Shown here: piece after piece, positions 35,037 to 44,512 of the stretch
Numbering within the stretch: the stretch's first letter is position 1
How the letters are laid out: every line of letters begins with the position of its first letter
Assembly (NCBI GenBank): GCA_031253795.1
Contig: JAIRVR010000017.1
Coordinates: forward strand, 174,259-238,258
Source: Burkholderiaceae bacterium
Lineage (GTDB): Bacteria > Pseudomonadota > Gammaproteobacteria > Burkholderiales > Burkholderiaceae_C
DNA length: 64,000 bases
Direction of reading: 5' to 3'
Translations under genes and position numbers: made by a program
Notes under the pieces: model-generated
What the model was told of the DNA's origin: nothing
Databases searched by the model: none
What the model saw: the letters and a program-made list of their open reading frames with translations, nothing else

Positions 35037-35528
35037 TTATTTGCCCAGCGGAATGGGGGTGTTGCGCGGAACGGGAACGGCCGTCACGCTGTTCTGGGGC
35101 GAGCCTTCGATGACGCGGTCCGAATATGTCATATAGACCAGGGTGTTGCGCGGGGCATCCACCATGCGCACCACGCGCAGGCGCTTGAACAGCAGGGAGA
35201 TGCGTTCGCTGAACACCTCCTCCTGCTGCTTGAGGGGGGCCGGAATCTGCAGCGGGCCGGTCTGGTGGCAGGTGATGGAGGCCTCGGCGCGGTCCTCGGC
35301 CAGGCCCAGGCCGCCCTTGATGCCGCCGGTCTTGGCGCGCGAGACGTAGCAGGTCACGCCCTGGACCTTGGGGTCGTCATAGGCGTCGACCACGATCTTG
35401 TGGTCGGGGCCTATGAATTTGAACACCGTGTCCACCGAGCCCACCTGTTCGGCGCGGGCGCCCCAGGCGCCCAGCAGCAGCGCGGACAGGCCGGCGGCCT
35501 GCAGCAGCTCCCGCGCGCGGGGCGTCAT
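35037..35528 (-). CDS. creA: CreA family exported protein
   Basis: A 163-residue periplasmic protein of the CreA family, function unknown. A signal peptide ([20 protein letters not shown], cleavage after ARA) is followed by the conserved core [42 protein letters not shown] and [24 protein letters not shown]. Its ATG overlaps the cphA stop (ATGA), so it is translated with the cyanophycin synthetase gene, an unusual coupling. In enterobacteria creA is near the creBCD genes; none are here. Confidence 0.9.
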   Translation of the reverse strand: MTPRARELLQAAGLSALLLGAWGARAEQVGSVDTVFKFIGPDHKIVVDAYDDPKVQGVTCYVSRAKTGGIKGGLGLAEDRAEASITCHQTGPLQIPAPLKQQEEVFSERISLLFKRLRVVRMVDAPRNTLVYMTYSDRVIEGSPQNSVTAVPVPRNTPIPLGK

Positions 35529-38098
35529 TTGGCGCCCTGCACGTGCTGGCGCAGGTGTTCCAGCGCTTCCTCGACCTGATCCACCAGCACCAGGCACAGG
35601 TCGCCCGGGGCCAGGCGCGCCAGCGCATGGTCGATGGCGTTGAACTCGCCCTGGATCTGGGTCACGTAGCCGGTGCGCGGTGCGCCCTCCAGGCCCTGCT
35701 GCAGCAGGGCCAGCACTTCGCCGTCGGCGCGGCCGCGCTGGCAGGCGTCCTCGTAGAGGATGACGTCGTCGAAGGCACGGCCCAGGATCTGGGTCTGCTC
35801 GGTGATGTCCTGGTCACGGCGATCGCCGGCGCCGCTGATGACCACGCTGCGGCGCTGGGCCGGCATGGCATCCACGGCCTGGACCAGGGCACGGATGGCA
35901 TCGGGGTTGTGGCCGTAGTCGGCGATCAGGGTGGCGCCACGGTAGTCCATGACGTTGAAGCGTCCGGGCGCGTTGTCGCTGTCGTTGACGAAGCCGGCCA
36001 GGCCGCGGCGAATGGTCTGCCAGGGCATGCCCACGGCCCAGGCCGCGGCGATGGAGGCCATGACGTTCTCGACCTGGAAGCTGATGCTGCCATTGCGCGT
36101 GATCGGGATCTCGCGCAGCGCAATGGTTTCGCGCCAGGAGCTTTCGGCGGCCACGATGCTGTCGCCGTCCACGTAGACCACGCGGTTGCCCTGGGCACGG
36201 TGCGTGGCCATGACGGGGTGGTGGCGGTCGGCCGCGAAGTAGATGACCTTGCCGGGGCTGGTCGATGCCATGGCGGCGACCAGGGGATCGGCGGCATTGA
36301 GCACGGCATAGCCGCTGGGGGCCACGTTCTGCACGATGACGCGCTTGAGCACGGCCACGTCTTCCACCGTGGTGATGTAGTTCAGGCCCAGATGGTCGCC
36401 AGCGCCCACGTTGGTGACCACGGCCACCTGGCAGCGGTCGAAGCCCAGGCCTTCGCGCAGGATGCCGCCGCGTGCGCATTCGAGTACGGCGGCGTCGGTT
36501 TCGGGATGGGCCAGGGCATTGCGCGCGCTCTTGGGGCCCGAGCAGTCGCCGCTGTCGATCTGGCGGCCATTGACGTAGACGCCATCCGTGTTGGTCATGG
36601 CCGTGCGCCAGCCATGCGAGGTGAACAGGTGGGCGATCAGGCGCGTGGTCGTGGTCTTGCCATTCGTTCCCGTGACAGCGACCACGGGAACGCGGCCGTC
36701 CTGGCCGGGTGCGAACAGCTCGTCGACCATGGGCACGCCCACGTTGCGCGGCTTGCCGAAGGAGGGGGCCAGGTGCATGCGCAGGCCGGGAGCGGCATTG
36801 ACCTCGACGATGCCGCCGTTTTGCTCTTCCAGGGGGCGCAGCATGGTCTCGCAGACCACATCCACGCCGCAGATGTGCAGGCCGATGGTCTGCGCAGCCT
36901 CGACGGCGCGTGCGGCGATGTCGGGGTGCACGTCATCGGTGACGTCGGTGGCGCTGCCGCCCGTGGACAGGTTGGCGTTGTTGCGCAGCACCACGCGCTG
37001 GCCCTGGGCGGGTACGGACTCGGGCGTCAGGCCCTCGGTGGCGATGCGCGCGATGGCGATGTCGTCCAGACGGATCTTGGTCAGGGCCGTGCCGTGGCCC
37101 GAGCCGCGGCGCGGGTCCTGGTTGACGATGTCCACCAGTTCGCGGACGGTGTGCTGGCCGTCGCCCAGCACCTGGGGCGGCTCGCGGCGGGCGGCCGCGA
37201 CCAGCTGGCCGCCGACCACCAGCAGGCGGAAGTCATGGCCCGGCAGAAAGCGCTCGACCATGATTTCGTCGCCGAATTCCGAGGCCGTGGCATAGGCGGC
37301 CTTGAGCTGCTCGTGCGTGGTGATGTTGACCACCACCCCCTTGCCCTGGTTGCCGTCCTGGGGCTTGACCACCACAGGCAGGCCCACTTCCTGGGCCACG
37401 ACCCAGGCGTCCTCCACGTCCTTGACGGGGCGGCCCAGCGGCACGGGCACGCCGGCGGCGTGCAGCAGGCGCTTGGTCAGGTCCTTGTCCTGGGCGATGG
37501 ATTCGGCCACGGCGCTGGTCATGTCGAGTTCCGCGGCCTGGATGCGGCGGGCCTTGGAGCCCCAGCCCAGCTGGACCAGGGAACCCGAGGTCAGGCGACG
37601 GAAGGGGATGCCGCGCGCCACGGCGGCCTCGACGATGGAACCGGTGGAGGGGCCGATGCGCTCGTCCTCATCGAGTTCGCGCAGTTGGGCAATGACTTTG
37701 TCGGCGTCGAAGGGCGTGTCGGCCAGGGCCGATTGCAGCAGGGCGCCGGCCTGTTCCATGGCCAGTCGGCCCACGGCCTCCTCGGTGTACTCGACGACGA
37801 CCTGGTAGGTTCCGGATTCCACGGTCTCGTGCGTGCGGCTGAAGGTCACGGGGCAGCCTGCCTGGGCCTGCAGCGACAGGGCGGCGACCTCCAGCACGTG
37901 CGCCAGGGACAGGCGCTGGTCGGCGCCATGGGGCTGCAGGGTCCCAATCTTGGGGAAGCGCGCGCGCAGCCTGTCCTCGAAGCCGGCCAGGGCCGAGTAG
38001 TCGCAATCGCCGGGTTCGCATTGCACGATGGCTTCGATGGCGGTGCTGCGGGTCCAGAGGTTGGGGCCGCGCAGGGTCCGGATGCGGGTGATCTGCAT
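35525..38098 (-). CDS. cphA: Cyanophycin synthetase (ATP-grasp plus Mur-ligase domains)
   Basis: An 857-residue enzyme that polymerises aspartate and arginine into cyanophycin. Residues about 1-160 form the N-terminal domain, about 215-460 an ATP-grasp domain ([18 protein letters not shown] [28 protein letters not shown]), and about 470-857 a Mur-ligase-like domain with an intact P-loop GTNGKTTTT (Lys481) and [15 protein letters not shown]. All three catalytic centres look intact. It lies 66 bases downstream of a shorter paralogue on the same strand and is coupled to creA. A weak ribosome site precedes the ATG. Confidence 0.95.
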   Translation of the reverse strand: MQITRIRTLRGPNLWTRSTAIEAIVQCEPGDCDYSALAGFEDRLRARFPKIGTLQPHGADQRLSLAHVLEVAALSLQAQAGCPVTFSRTHETVESGTYQVVVEYTEEAVGRLAMEQAGALLQSALADTPFDADKVIAQLRELDEDERIGPSTGSIVEAAVARGIPFRRLTSGSLVQLGWGSKARRIQAAELDMTSAVAESIAQDKDLTKRLLHAAGVPVPLGRPVKDVEDAWVVAQEVGLPVVVKPQDGNQGKGVVVNITTHEQLKAAYATASEFGDEIMVERFLPGHDFRLLVVGGQLVAAARREPPQVLGDGQHTVRELVDIVNQDPRRGSGHGTALTKIRLDDIAIARIATEGLTPESVPAQGQRVVLRNNANLSTGGSATDVTDDVHPDIAARAVEAAQTIGLHICGVDVVCETMLRPLEEQNGGIVEVNAAPGLRMHLAPSFGKPRNVGVPMVDELFAPGQDGRVPVVAVTGTNGKTTTTRLIAHLFTSHGWRTAMTNTDGVYVNGRQIDSGDCSGPKSARNALAHPETDAAVLECARGGILREGLGFDRCQVAVVTNVGAGDHLGLNYITTVEDVAVLKRVIVQNVAPSGYAVLNAADPLVAAMASTSPGKVIYFAADRHHPVMATHRAQGNRVVYVDGDSIVAAESSWRETIALREIPITRNGSISFQVENVMASIAAAWAVGMPWQTIRRGLAGFVNDSDNAPGRFNVMDYRGATLIADYGHNPDAIRALVQAVDAMPAQRRSVVISGAGDRRDQDITEQTQILGRAFDDVILYEDACQRGRADGEVLALLQQGLEGAPRTGYVTQIQGEFNAIDHALARLAPGDLCLVLVDQVEEALEHLRQHVQGAK

Positions 38099-38164
38099 AG
38101 TGTCTTCTTTCGGAGGGCAGGCCGGCGACGCCGGACCTGCCTGCATGTCTCGTGGGTGCGGTAC

Positions 38165-40357
38165 TCAGGCGGCGACGGCGGCGGAGGTCTGCGCGTAGTC
38201 GAAGGTCTTGATGCCGGCGACGATCAGGTCGGGGGCGATGTCCATGGACCATGCGGCAGCGATGGCCGCCAGCAGGGCCGGCGTGTCGGGCTGCAGGCCG
38301 CCGGGCAGGCTGAGCGCGGCCAGGGTGCCGAGCACGCGCTCGTTGCCACCCGTCGCCAGGACCACCTGGCTGTTGCGCACGAAGACGGCACGGCCCTCAC
38401 CCTCGGCCCGGTGGGCGGCGATGACCGGGTTGTCGGCCTGGGTGGAGTAGAAAAGCACTTCGCCATCGCACAGGCGGGCCAGGTCGGCCACCTGCTCGAT
38501 GTCGGCGTTGAGCACGCCGGCGCCCTCGTCGAGCACCACGTCGATCTGGGTGCGCATCACGCGCGTCATCTGGGACTGCTCCTGCACGTCATGGTCGGGC
38601 AGCTGCTCGAAGCCGTCCATGTCGGTGACCACGCCGACCAGGCAGCGGTCATAGGCCAGGCCTTCTTCCAGGATGGAGCGGGCCGTGGTCTGGATGACGG
38701 CGGCCTGGGCCAGGCGGTTGGTCAGCAGGCGGTGGGCACCGGCCCAGTTCGCGGTGTCGCTCTTCTGGGTCTGGCGGTTGGACAGGAACATGCCTTCGCT
38801 GCTGGCCACGCCGGTCAGCTTGCCCGACAGCTGCAGCAGCCAGCCGGCCAGGCGCGCCGTGAAGCCGTTGTTGCGCGTGCCCGCAATGCCCACGATGGGG
38901 ATGCGGCCGGCGCCCGTGCCTTCCTCTGTGCGCGGGAACAGGTGGTCGACGATGGCCATGCCCACGGGGCGCGGGGCACCGCTGGTGGGCTTGAGGTGCA
39001 TGAGCAGGCCGGGGCCGGCATTGACCTCGAGAATGGCGCCGCCCTGTTCCTTCATGGGGCGCGACACATCCTGCAGGATCATGTCCATGCCCGCGATGTC
39101 CAGGCCCACGATCTTGGCGGCCAGGGTGGCCATGTAGGCCACTTCGGGGTGGACTTCGTCCGTGCAGTCGATGGCCATGTTGCCGTTGCGCTGCAGCAGC
39201 ACGCTGGTGCCCTGGGCGGGAACGCTGTCGGGCGTGACGTTCTGGCGCTTGAGTTCCAGCTTGACGGCGGGGGCTTCCAGGTTGATCCAGTCCAGCGGGT
39301 ATTCCTGCTCGGGGCCGCGGCGCGGGTCCTGGTTGACCACGGCCACCAGTTCGCGCAGCGTGGACTTGCCGTTGCCGGCCACGCTCACGGTCTCGCCGCG
39401 GCAGGCAGCGACCACCTTGCCGCCCACGACCAGGATGCGGTGCTCGGTGCCGTCGATGAAGCGCTCGACGATGACTTCGGAGCCTTCGGGCTCGGCCAGG
39501 GCGAAGGCGGCCTTGATGTCGCCTTCCTCGCGCAGGTCCAGGGTCACGCCGCGCGCGTGGTTGCCGTCCGAGGGCTTGACCGTCACGGGAAAGCCGATGT
39601 CCTGGGCCACTTCCCAGGCCTCTTCGGCGTTCTTGGCGATCTGGCCCTCGGGCACGGGCACGCCACAGGCGGCCAGCAGGCGCTTGGTGAAGTCCTTGTC
39701 CTGGGCAATGCCTTCGGCGATGGCGCTGGTCTGGTCGCTTTCGGCGGTCCAGATGCGGCGCTGGGCGGCCCCGTAGCCCAGCTGGACCAGGTTGCCGTCG
39801 TTCAGGCGGATGTGGGGAATGCGGCGCTCGCCGGCCGCGTCCACGATGGAGCCCGTGCTGGGGCCCAGGTAGCGGTCGTTGATCTCGGTCTTGATGGACT
39901 GGATGGCGGCCTTGAGGTCATAGGGCTCGTCATTGATGGCGGCCATGATCAGCCGGTGGCCATGGGCCAGGGCCGTGCGCGCCACGGTCTCCTCCGGGCA
40001 GCGGAAGACCATGCGGTAGACGCCACGCTGCGAGATCTCGCGCGTCTGGCCGAACTCGGCGGGCATGCCGGCCAGGTTCAGCAGCTCGATGATGATGTGC
40101 TCCAGCACATGGCCGCACCAGGTGCCGCCTTCCAGGCGCTGGATGAAGCCGCCACGCTCGCCCACGCCGCAGTGGTGCTCGATCAGGTCGGGCAGCCAGG
40201 CGGTCAGGCGTTCGTTGAAACCCGGGAGCTTGTTCGAGGGATAGTCTTCCAGCTCGCCAAGATCCAGCCAGACCTCCAGCACGGGGCGGTAGGTCCACAC
40301 GCTGGGGCCACGCAGGTAGGTGGTACGCAAGAGTTGGATGTCTTTGAATTTCGCCAT
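38165..40357 (-). CDS. Second cyanophycin synthetase-like protein (CphA'/CphA2 type), Mur-ligase P-loop lost
   Basis: A 730-residue paralogue of CphA. The N-terminal domain and the ATP-grasp domain (PVTVKPSDGNHARGVTLDL, ILEVNAGPGLLMH) are kept. The Mur-ligase P-loop is replaced by GTRNNGF (493-499), with Asn497 where the essential lysine should be, and the C-terminal domain is about 100 residues shorter. Such proteins, called CphA2 in cyanobacteria, join ready-made beta-aspartyl-arginine units using one ATP site; whether the proteobacterial form does the same is inference. It is the first gene of the cphA'-cphA-creA run and divergent from an ABC exporter gene. Confidence 0.9.
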   Translation of the reverse strand: MAKFKDIQLLRTTYLRGPSVWTYRPVLEVWLDLGELEDYPSNKLPGFNERLTAWLPDLIEHHCGVGERGGFIQRLEGGTWCGHVLEHIIIELLNLAGMPAEFGQTREISQRGVYRMVFRCPEETVARTALAHGHRLIMAAINDEPYDLKAAIQSIKTEINDRYLGPSTGSIVDAAGERRIPHIRLNDGNLVQLGYGAAQRRIWTAESDQTSAIAEGIAQDKDFTKRLLAACGVPVPEGQIAKNAEEAWEVAQDIGFPVTVKPSDGNHARGVTLDLREEGDIKAAFALAEPEGSEVIVERFIDGTEHRILVVGGKVVAACRGETVSVAGNGKSTLRELVAVVNQDPRRGPEQEYPLDWINLEAPAVKLELKRQNVTPDSVPAQGTSVLLQRNGNMAIDCTDEVHPEVAYMATLAAKIVGLDIAGMDMILQDVSRPMKEQGGAILEVNAGPGLLMHLKPTSGAPRPVGMAIVDHLFPRTEEGTGAGRIPIVGIAGTRNNGFTARLAGWLLQLSGKLTGVASSEGMFLSNRQTQKSDTANWAGAHRLLTNRLAQAAVIQTTARSILEEGLAYDRCLVGVVTDMDGFEQLPDHDVQEQSQMTRVMRTQIDVVLDEGAGVLNADIEQVADLARLCDGEVLFYSTQADNPVIAAHRAEGEGRAVFVRNSQVVLATGGNERVLGTLAALSLPGGLQPDTPALLAAIAAAWSMDIAPDLIVAGIKTFDYAQTSAAVAA

Positions 40358-40591
40358 GTCGGTCAGCGGGTAAGCGTGAACAGCGGCCCGGGCAGGGTCC
40401 GCCGGAGAATGGGAGAGGATTGTGCGCTCAGAAAGACCATGTTAAGCATGTCAGCCTAAACCCGGGCTCGCGCGTTGTGCACCATATGCCGTACGCGAGG
40501 TCCTACATGGGCACCACCGGCATACCCATTGCGAAGCCGCGGTTGCCCGCGCGACACCAGGAGCCGCCAGGGGCGGGAAGAACAACTCAAC
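40358..40591. promoter_or_regulatory. Divergent gap between cphA' and ABC exporter genes
   Basis: This 234-base gap must hold the promoters of both cyanophycin transcription units. No clear sigma-70 pair or palindrome was found. GGGCGGGAAGAA lies about 12 bases before the exporter ATG and is its only ribosome-site candidate. Confidence 0.35.
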
Positions 40592-42880
40592 ATGCAAGAA
40601 CACCATTCTGTGGACGTTTCGGCCTTTATGGCCGGCCCCCAAGGGGCCGAGCTGCGAGCCAGGCTCGCTCCTTCAGAGAACGTGCTGGCCGTCGTCCCGG
40701 TTGACCTGACGCTGGATCTGCGCTTCGGCTCGGGCTGGGTCGCCTTGACATCGCAACGCCTTCTGTCCAGCCATCCTGCCACTCACGAGATAAGTGAGTG
40801 GGCGCTTTCATTGAATCAGGGCCTGCGCATTCTGGACCATGGCGGCGTGGGCAATCTGGAGCTGCACAGCCCCGAGGCCCGCCTGGCGCTGTGGCGCTTC
40901 ACCCTTCGCCACCAGGCCAGCGTGCTGGCCCTGATGCAGCAGTTCGACCGCCAGCGCGAATGCCTGGCGCGCGGCGAAGCGTTCTCCGAGCCCGAGGACG
41001 ACGCTGCCCGCTGCCCCGCCTGCCACACCGTGCTGCCGCCCGATGCCGAGGAATGTCCGGCCTGCGCGCGCCAGCAGGGCCCGCAGACCTCCACTTGGGT
41101 GCTGCTGCGTCTGTGGCGCTTCGCCCGGCCCTACAAGAACCAGCTCCTGCTGGGCTTCCTGCTGACGCTGGCGTCCACGGGCGCCACCCTGGTCGCGCCC
41201 TATCTGACGATCCCCATCGTGGACAAGATCCTGATCCCGTTCCAGAACGGGCAGCAGATCGACCCGGGCCTGGTGGGCTTTTACCTGGGCGGCCTGCTGC
41301 TGTCGGCCCTGGTGGCCTGGGCCCTGGGCTGGGCACGCACCTTCGTGCTGGCCAAGGTCTCCGAGCGCATAGGCTCGGACCTGCGCACCACCACCTACAA
41401 CCATTTGCTCACCCTGTCGCTGGACTACTACGGCAGCAAGCGCACGGGCGATCTCATGGCCCGCATCGGCGCGGAAACAGATCGCATCAATCTGTTTCTA
41501 TCCTTGAATGCCCTGGATTTCGCCACCGATGTGCTGATGATCGCCATGACGTCGGCCATCCTGTTCTCCATCAATCCCTGGCTGGCCCTGGTCACCCTGG
41601 TGCCCCTGCCCTTCATCGCCTGGATGATCCACCTGGTGCGCGACCGCCTGCGCACCGGTTTCGAGAAGATCGACCGCGTCTGGTCCGAGGTCACCAATGT
41701 GCTGGCCGACACCATCCCCGGCATCCGCGTGGTCAAGGCCTTCGCCCAGGAAAAGCGCGAGGCCGACCGCTTTGCCCAGGCCAACCTGGTCAACCTTCAG
41801 GCGAACGACAAGGTCAACAAGACCTGGTCGCTGTTCACGCCCACGGTGACCCTGCTGACCGAAATCGGCCTGCTGGTGGTCTGGGGCTTCGGCATCTGGC
41901 TGGTGGCCGGAGGCCAGATCACGGTCGGTATCCTGACGGCCTTCATCGCCTACATCGGCCGCTTCTACAGCCGCCTGGACTCGATGAGCCGCATCGTCTC
42001 GGTCACGCAGAAGGCCGCGGCCGGCGCCAAGCGCATCTTCGACATCCTCGACCATGTGAGCAACGTGCCCGACCCTGCCAACCCGGTCAAGCTGGCCCAC
42101 GTACAGGGCGCGATCACCCTGGACAACCTGAGCTTTCGCTATGGCAGCCGCGCCGTCATCAAGAACCTGGACCTGCAGATCCGTCCCGGCGAAATGATCG
42201 GCCTGGTCGGCCACAGCGGCTCGGGCAAGAGCACCCTGGTCAACCTGATCAGCCGTTTCTATGATGTCAGCGAGGGCTCCATCCAGCTGGACGGTGTGGA
42301 CATACGCCGGCTCAAAGTCTCGGATTTCCGCAGCAACATCGGCCTAGTGCTGCAGGAGCCCTTCCTGTTCTTCGGCACCATCGCCGAAAACATCGCCTAC
42401 GGCAAGCCGGACGCCACGCGCGAGGAAATCGTGGCCGCGGCGCGTGCCGCCCATGCCCATGAATTCATCCTGCGCCTTCCCCACGGCTACGACTCCCTGG
42501 TCGGCGAGCGCGGCCAGGGCCTGTCGGGCGGCGAGCGCCAGCGCATCAGCATCGCGCGCGCCCTGCTGATCGATCCGCGCATCCTCATCCTGGACGAGGC
42601 CACGTCGGCCGTGGACACGGAAACCGAAAAGGAAATCCAGAAGGCGCTGGACAATCTGGTGCAGGGCCGCACCACCATCGCCATCGCCCACCGTCTGTCC
42701 ACGCTGCGCAAGGCCGATCGCCTGGTGGTGATGGACCGTGGCGAAATCGTGGAAGTGGGGCCGCACGACGAGCTCATGGACAAGCAGGGAGCCTACTGGC
42801 GTCTGTACCAGGCCCAGGCGCGCCGCGCCGAGGAAGATGCCCAGGCCGCCGGCCTGACCCTGGCCACCGTCGAGGAATAA
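40592..42880 (+). CDS. Cyanophycin-associated ABC exporter, fused membrane and ATPase domains with N-terminal zinc ribbon
   Basis: A 762-residue half-transporter. Residues 1-130 are a soluble domain; CPACHTVLPPDAEECPAC (about 145-160) is a four-cysteine zinc ribbon. Six membrane helices follow (about 180-470), then an ABC ATPase with Walker A GHSGSGKST, signature LSGGERQR, Walker B ILILDEATSAVD and the switch histidine in AIAHRLST. It looks like a homodimeric exporter of the MsbA type. Transporters of this type with a DUF1854 partner are found beside cphA genes in betaproteobacteria; the cargo is not known. The DUF1854 gene follows after three bases. Confidence 0.88.
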   Translation: MQEHHSVDVSAFMAGPQGAELRARLAPSENVLAVVPVDLTLDLRFGSGWVALTSQRLLSSHPATHEISEWALSLNQGLRILDHGGVGNLELHSPEARLALWRFTLRHQASVLALMQQFDRQRECLARGEAFSEPEDDAARCPACHTVLPPDAEECPACARQQGPQTSTWVLLRLWRFARPYKNQLLLGFLLTLASTGATLVAPYLTIPIVDKILIPFQNGQQIDPGLVGFYLGGLLLSALVAWALGWARTFVLAKVSERIGSDLRTTTYNHLLTLSLDYYGSKRTGDLMARIGAETDRINLFLSLNALDFATDVLMIAMTSAILFSINPWLALVTLVPLPFIAWMIHLVRDRLRTGFEKIDRVWSEVTNVLADTIPGIRVVKAFAQEKREADRFAQANLVNLQANDKVNKTWSLFTPTVTLLTEIGLLVVWGFGIWLVAGGQITVGILTAFIAYIGRFYSRLDSMSRIVSVTQKAAAGAKRIFDILDHVSNVPDPANPVKLAHVQGAITLDNLSFRYGSRAVIKNLDLQIRPGEMIGLVGHSGSGKSTLVNLISRFYDVSEGSIQLDGVDIRRLKVSDFRSNIGLVLQEPFLFFGTIAENIAYGKPDATREEIVAAARAAHAHEFILRLPHGYDSLVGERGQGLSGGERQRISIARALLIDPRILILDEATSAVDTETEKEIQKALDNLVQGRTTIAIAHRLSTLRKADRLVVMDRGEIVEVGPHDELMDKQGAYWRLYQAQARRAEEDAQAAGLTLATVEE

Positions 42881-42883
42881 GCC

Positions 42884-43375
42884 ATGTACCAAGCTCCCCA
42901 ATCCGATCTGAGCGGCATCCGCATGCAGCGCAATGCCCATGGCCGCCTGGTGCTGACACTGGCCGACGGCACGCGCCACGAGGCCGTGGTGCCCGTGCGG
43001 GCCTTTCCCATCACGGCGCCCGAGGACGGCCTGTCCCTGGTGGCGGCCGATGGCAAGGAGGCGCTGTGGGTGGACCACATGTCCCATCTGCCGGCCGCGG
43101 CACGCACCCTGATCGAGGAAGACCTGGCCGTGCGCGAGTTCATTCCCACCATCGAGCGCATCGTCAAGGTGTCGGGCTTTTCCACGCCCAGCACCTGGGA
43201 CCTGGAGACCGACCGTGGCCCGGCCCAGCTGGTGCTCAAGGCCGAGGAGGACATACGCCGCCTCTCGGGCCGCACCAACCTGCTCATCACGGGTCAGGAC
43301 GGCCTGCAGTTCCGTGTGCCCGACAGCACGGCGCTGGACAGGCCCTCGCGCAAGCTGCTCGAACGCTTTCTCTGA
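42884..43375 (+). CDS. DUF1854 family protein, partner of the ABC exporter
   Basis: A 163-residue soluble protein of DUF1854: GRLVLTLADGTRHEAVVPVRAFPITAPEDGLSLV, LWVDHMSHLPAAARTLIEEDLAVREFIPTIERIVKVSGFSTPSTWDLETDRGP. No catalytic motif stands out. It begins three bases after the exporter, with GAGGAA as ribosome site inside the exporter's last codons, so the two are tightly coupled. Its link to cyanophycin is by gene order only. Confidence 0.85.
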   Translation: MYQAPQSDLSGIRMQRNAHGRLVLTLADGTRHEAVVPVRAFPITAPEDGLSLVAADGKEALWVDHMSHLPAAARTLIEEDLAVREFIPTIERIVKVSGFSTPSTWDLETDRGPAQLVLKAEEDIRRLSGRTNLLITGQDGLQFRVPDSTALDRPSRKLLERFL

Positions 43376-43543
43376 AATTTTCATAGCATCCGGGGCCGGA
43401 TGCGTCAGGGCGCCTTGTCGAAACAAGGGGTGGATCAGGGATTTTTCCTAGAAAAGGGCTTCAGTTCTTTCAGCTATGGTCGATAAGCAGGCGAGGGCGG
43501 GGAATTCCCGCCAGCAGGACACACTAAGCAAGAGGGTCGAGCC

Positions 43544-43978
43544 ATGCCAATTCCACCTGTTGACCGATCGCCCATTCCCTGGCGCCCCCAAAGCGCCGAT
43601 CTCTACTCCACCGGAGCCTCGGGGGCGGTTCCCGTACGCCCGGTGAACGCGGCCAACGCCGTGGAATCCACGGACCGCATCGGCGAGGGCCGGGTGACCC
43701 GGGATCCGGAAAAACCCTCGGTCACCGACCAGGAAAACCGCGATTGGACCCTGGCCGAGGAAATCAAGCAAAAGGAAGAGGTCGAAGAGCCGCCCAAGGA
43801 GCCGATCTCCAAGCAGCTCATCGAGTTCATCCAGTCCATGTGGCGCGCCAGCGCCATGGCCGTGGAGCAGGCCCAGGAAGTCAGCAAGACCGACGAGCAG
43901 ATGCGCAACAAGCTGCAGGTTCGGCAGGAGCCGCTGACCTACTCGGAGCCCAAGGTCAAGCGCACGGGCGGGCTGTAG
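43544..43978 (+). CDS. Hypothetical charged protein, function unknown
   Basis: A 144-residue soluble protein with no signal peptide. The first half is proline-rich and probably disordered; the middle is highly charged (LAEEIKQKEEVEEPPKEPISKQ), and residues about 90-125 are helical (LIEFIQSMWRASAMAVEQAQEVSKTDEQMRNKL). GAGGG precedes the ATG. I do not recognise the family. Between it and the DUF1854 gene is a 168-base gap with a small CCTTGT-CGAA-ACAAGG hairpin (43413-43428). Confidence 0.65.
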   Translation: MPIPPVDRSPIPWRPQSADLYSTGASGAVPVRPVNAANAVESTDRIGEGRVTRDPEKPSVTDQENRDWTLAEEIKQKEEVEEPPKEPISKQLIEFIQSMWRASAMAVEQAQEVSKTDEQMRNKLQVRQEPLTYSEPKVKRTGGL

Positions 43979-44005
43979 GCCGCACGGGCCCCGGCGTGGC
44001 CCGCA

Positions 44006-44440
44006 TCAGTCCTTGCCGGAGGCGTCGGCCGCGGGCGCCCGGGAAGAGGCCGCTGCTTCGGCGGCGGCCTTTGCCTTGTCGCGCTCGGCGCGGTATTTGA
44101 CGGCAAAGGCCTTGACTTCCTCATAGGAGACGAAGCCATCCTTGTCCGTGTCCGCCTCGTCGAAGGCGGCGGCCAGGCGCGGAAAGAGGGCGACTTCGGC
44201 ACGGCTGAGCTTGCCGTCCTTGTTGAAGTCCAGCATCTTGAATTCGCGCTGTGCCTTGATCTCTCCCTTCGTCAGCGGCGCGGCGCTGGACTTGGACGAC
44301 TCGGCAGGCGCGGCCTCGCCTTCGGTGTCGGCGCGTGCCGCCGGCAGCATGAAGGCGCTGGTCAGCAGCACGACCGCGGCAGCCTGCAGCAGGGGGGGGC
44401 GGCGCAGCAGTCCTCGGCGGGAAAGAGAAGGCAAATGCAT
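44006..44440 (-). CDS. Exported EF-hand calcium-binding protein
   Basis: A 144-residue protein with an N-terminal signal (LLRRPPLLQAAAVVLLTSAF, then ARADTEGEA). Two canonical EF-hand loops are visible: DFNKDGKLSRAE and DTDKDGFVSYEE, each with the 1-3-5-12 acidic pattern. The tail is alanine- and lysine-rich. Calcium binding in the periplasm or outside is likely; a role is not known. It is convergent with the preceding hypothetical gene. Confidence 0.85.
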   Translation of the reverse strand: MHLPSLSRRGLLRRPPLLQAAAVVLLTSAFMLPAARADTEGEAAPAESSKSSAAPLTKGEIKAQREFKMLDFNKDGKLSRAEVALFPRLAAAFDEADTDKDGFVSYEEVKAFAVKYRAERDKAKAAAEAAASSRAPAADASGKD

Positions 44441-44512
44441 GGCCTTCAAATGGGCATGGCCCGCCCGCGTTCAAGGGCGGCGGCCCGCTCTTTGCATTTG
44501 TTTACCGTGCCA

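Noticed and set aside
35543..40459. A 1638-codon open frame antisense to both cphA genes
   Set aside because: It is the complement of well-supported synthetase genes. Its composition (His, Gly, Ala, Val-rich) is typical of antisense frames in GC-rich DNA, with no motif or ribosome site.
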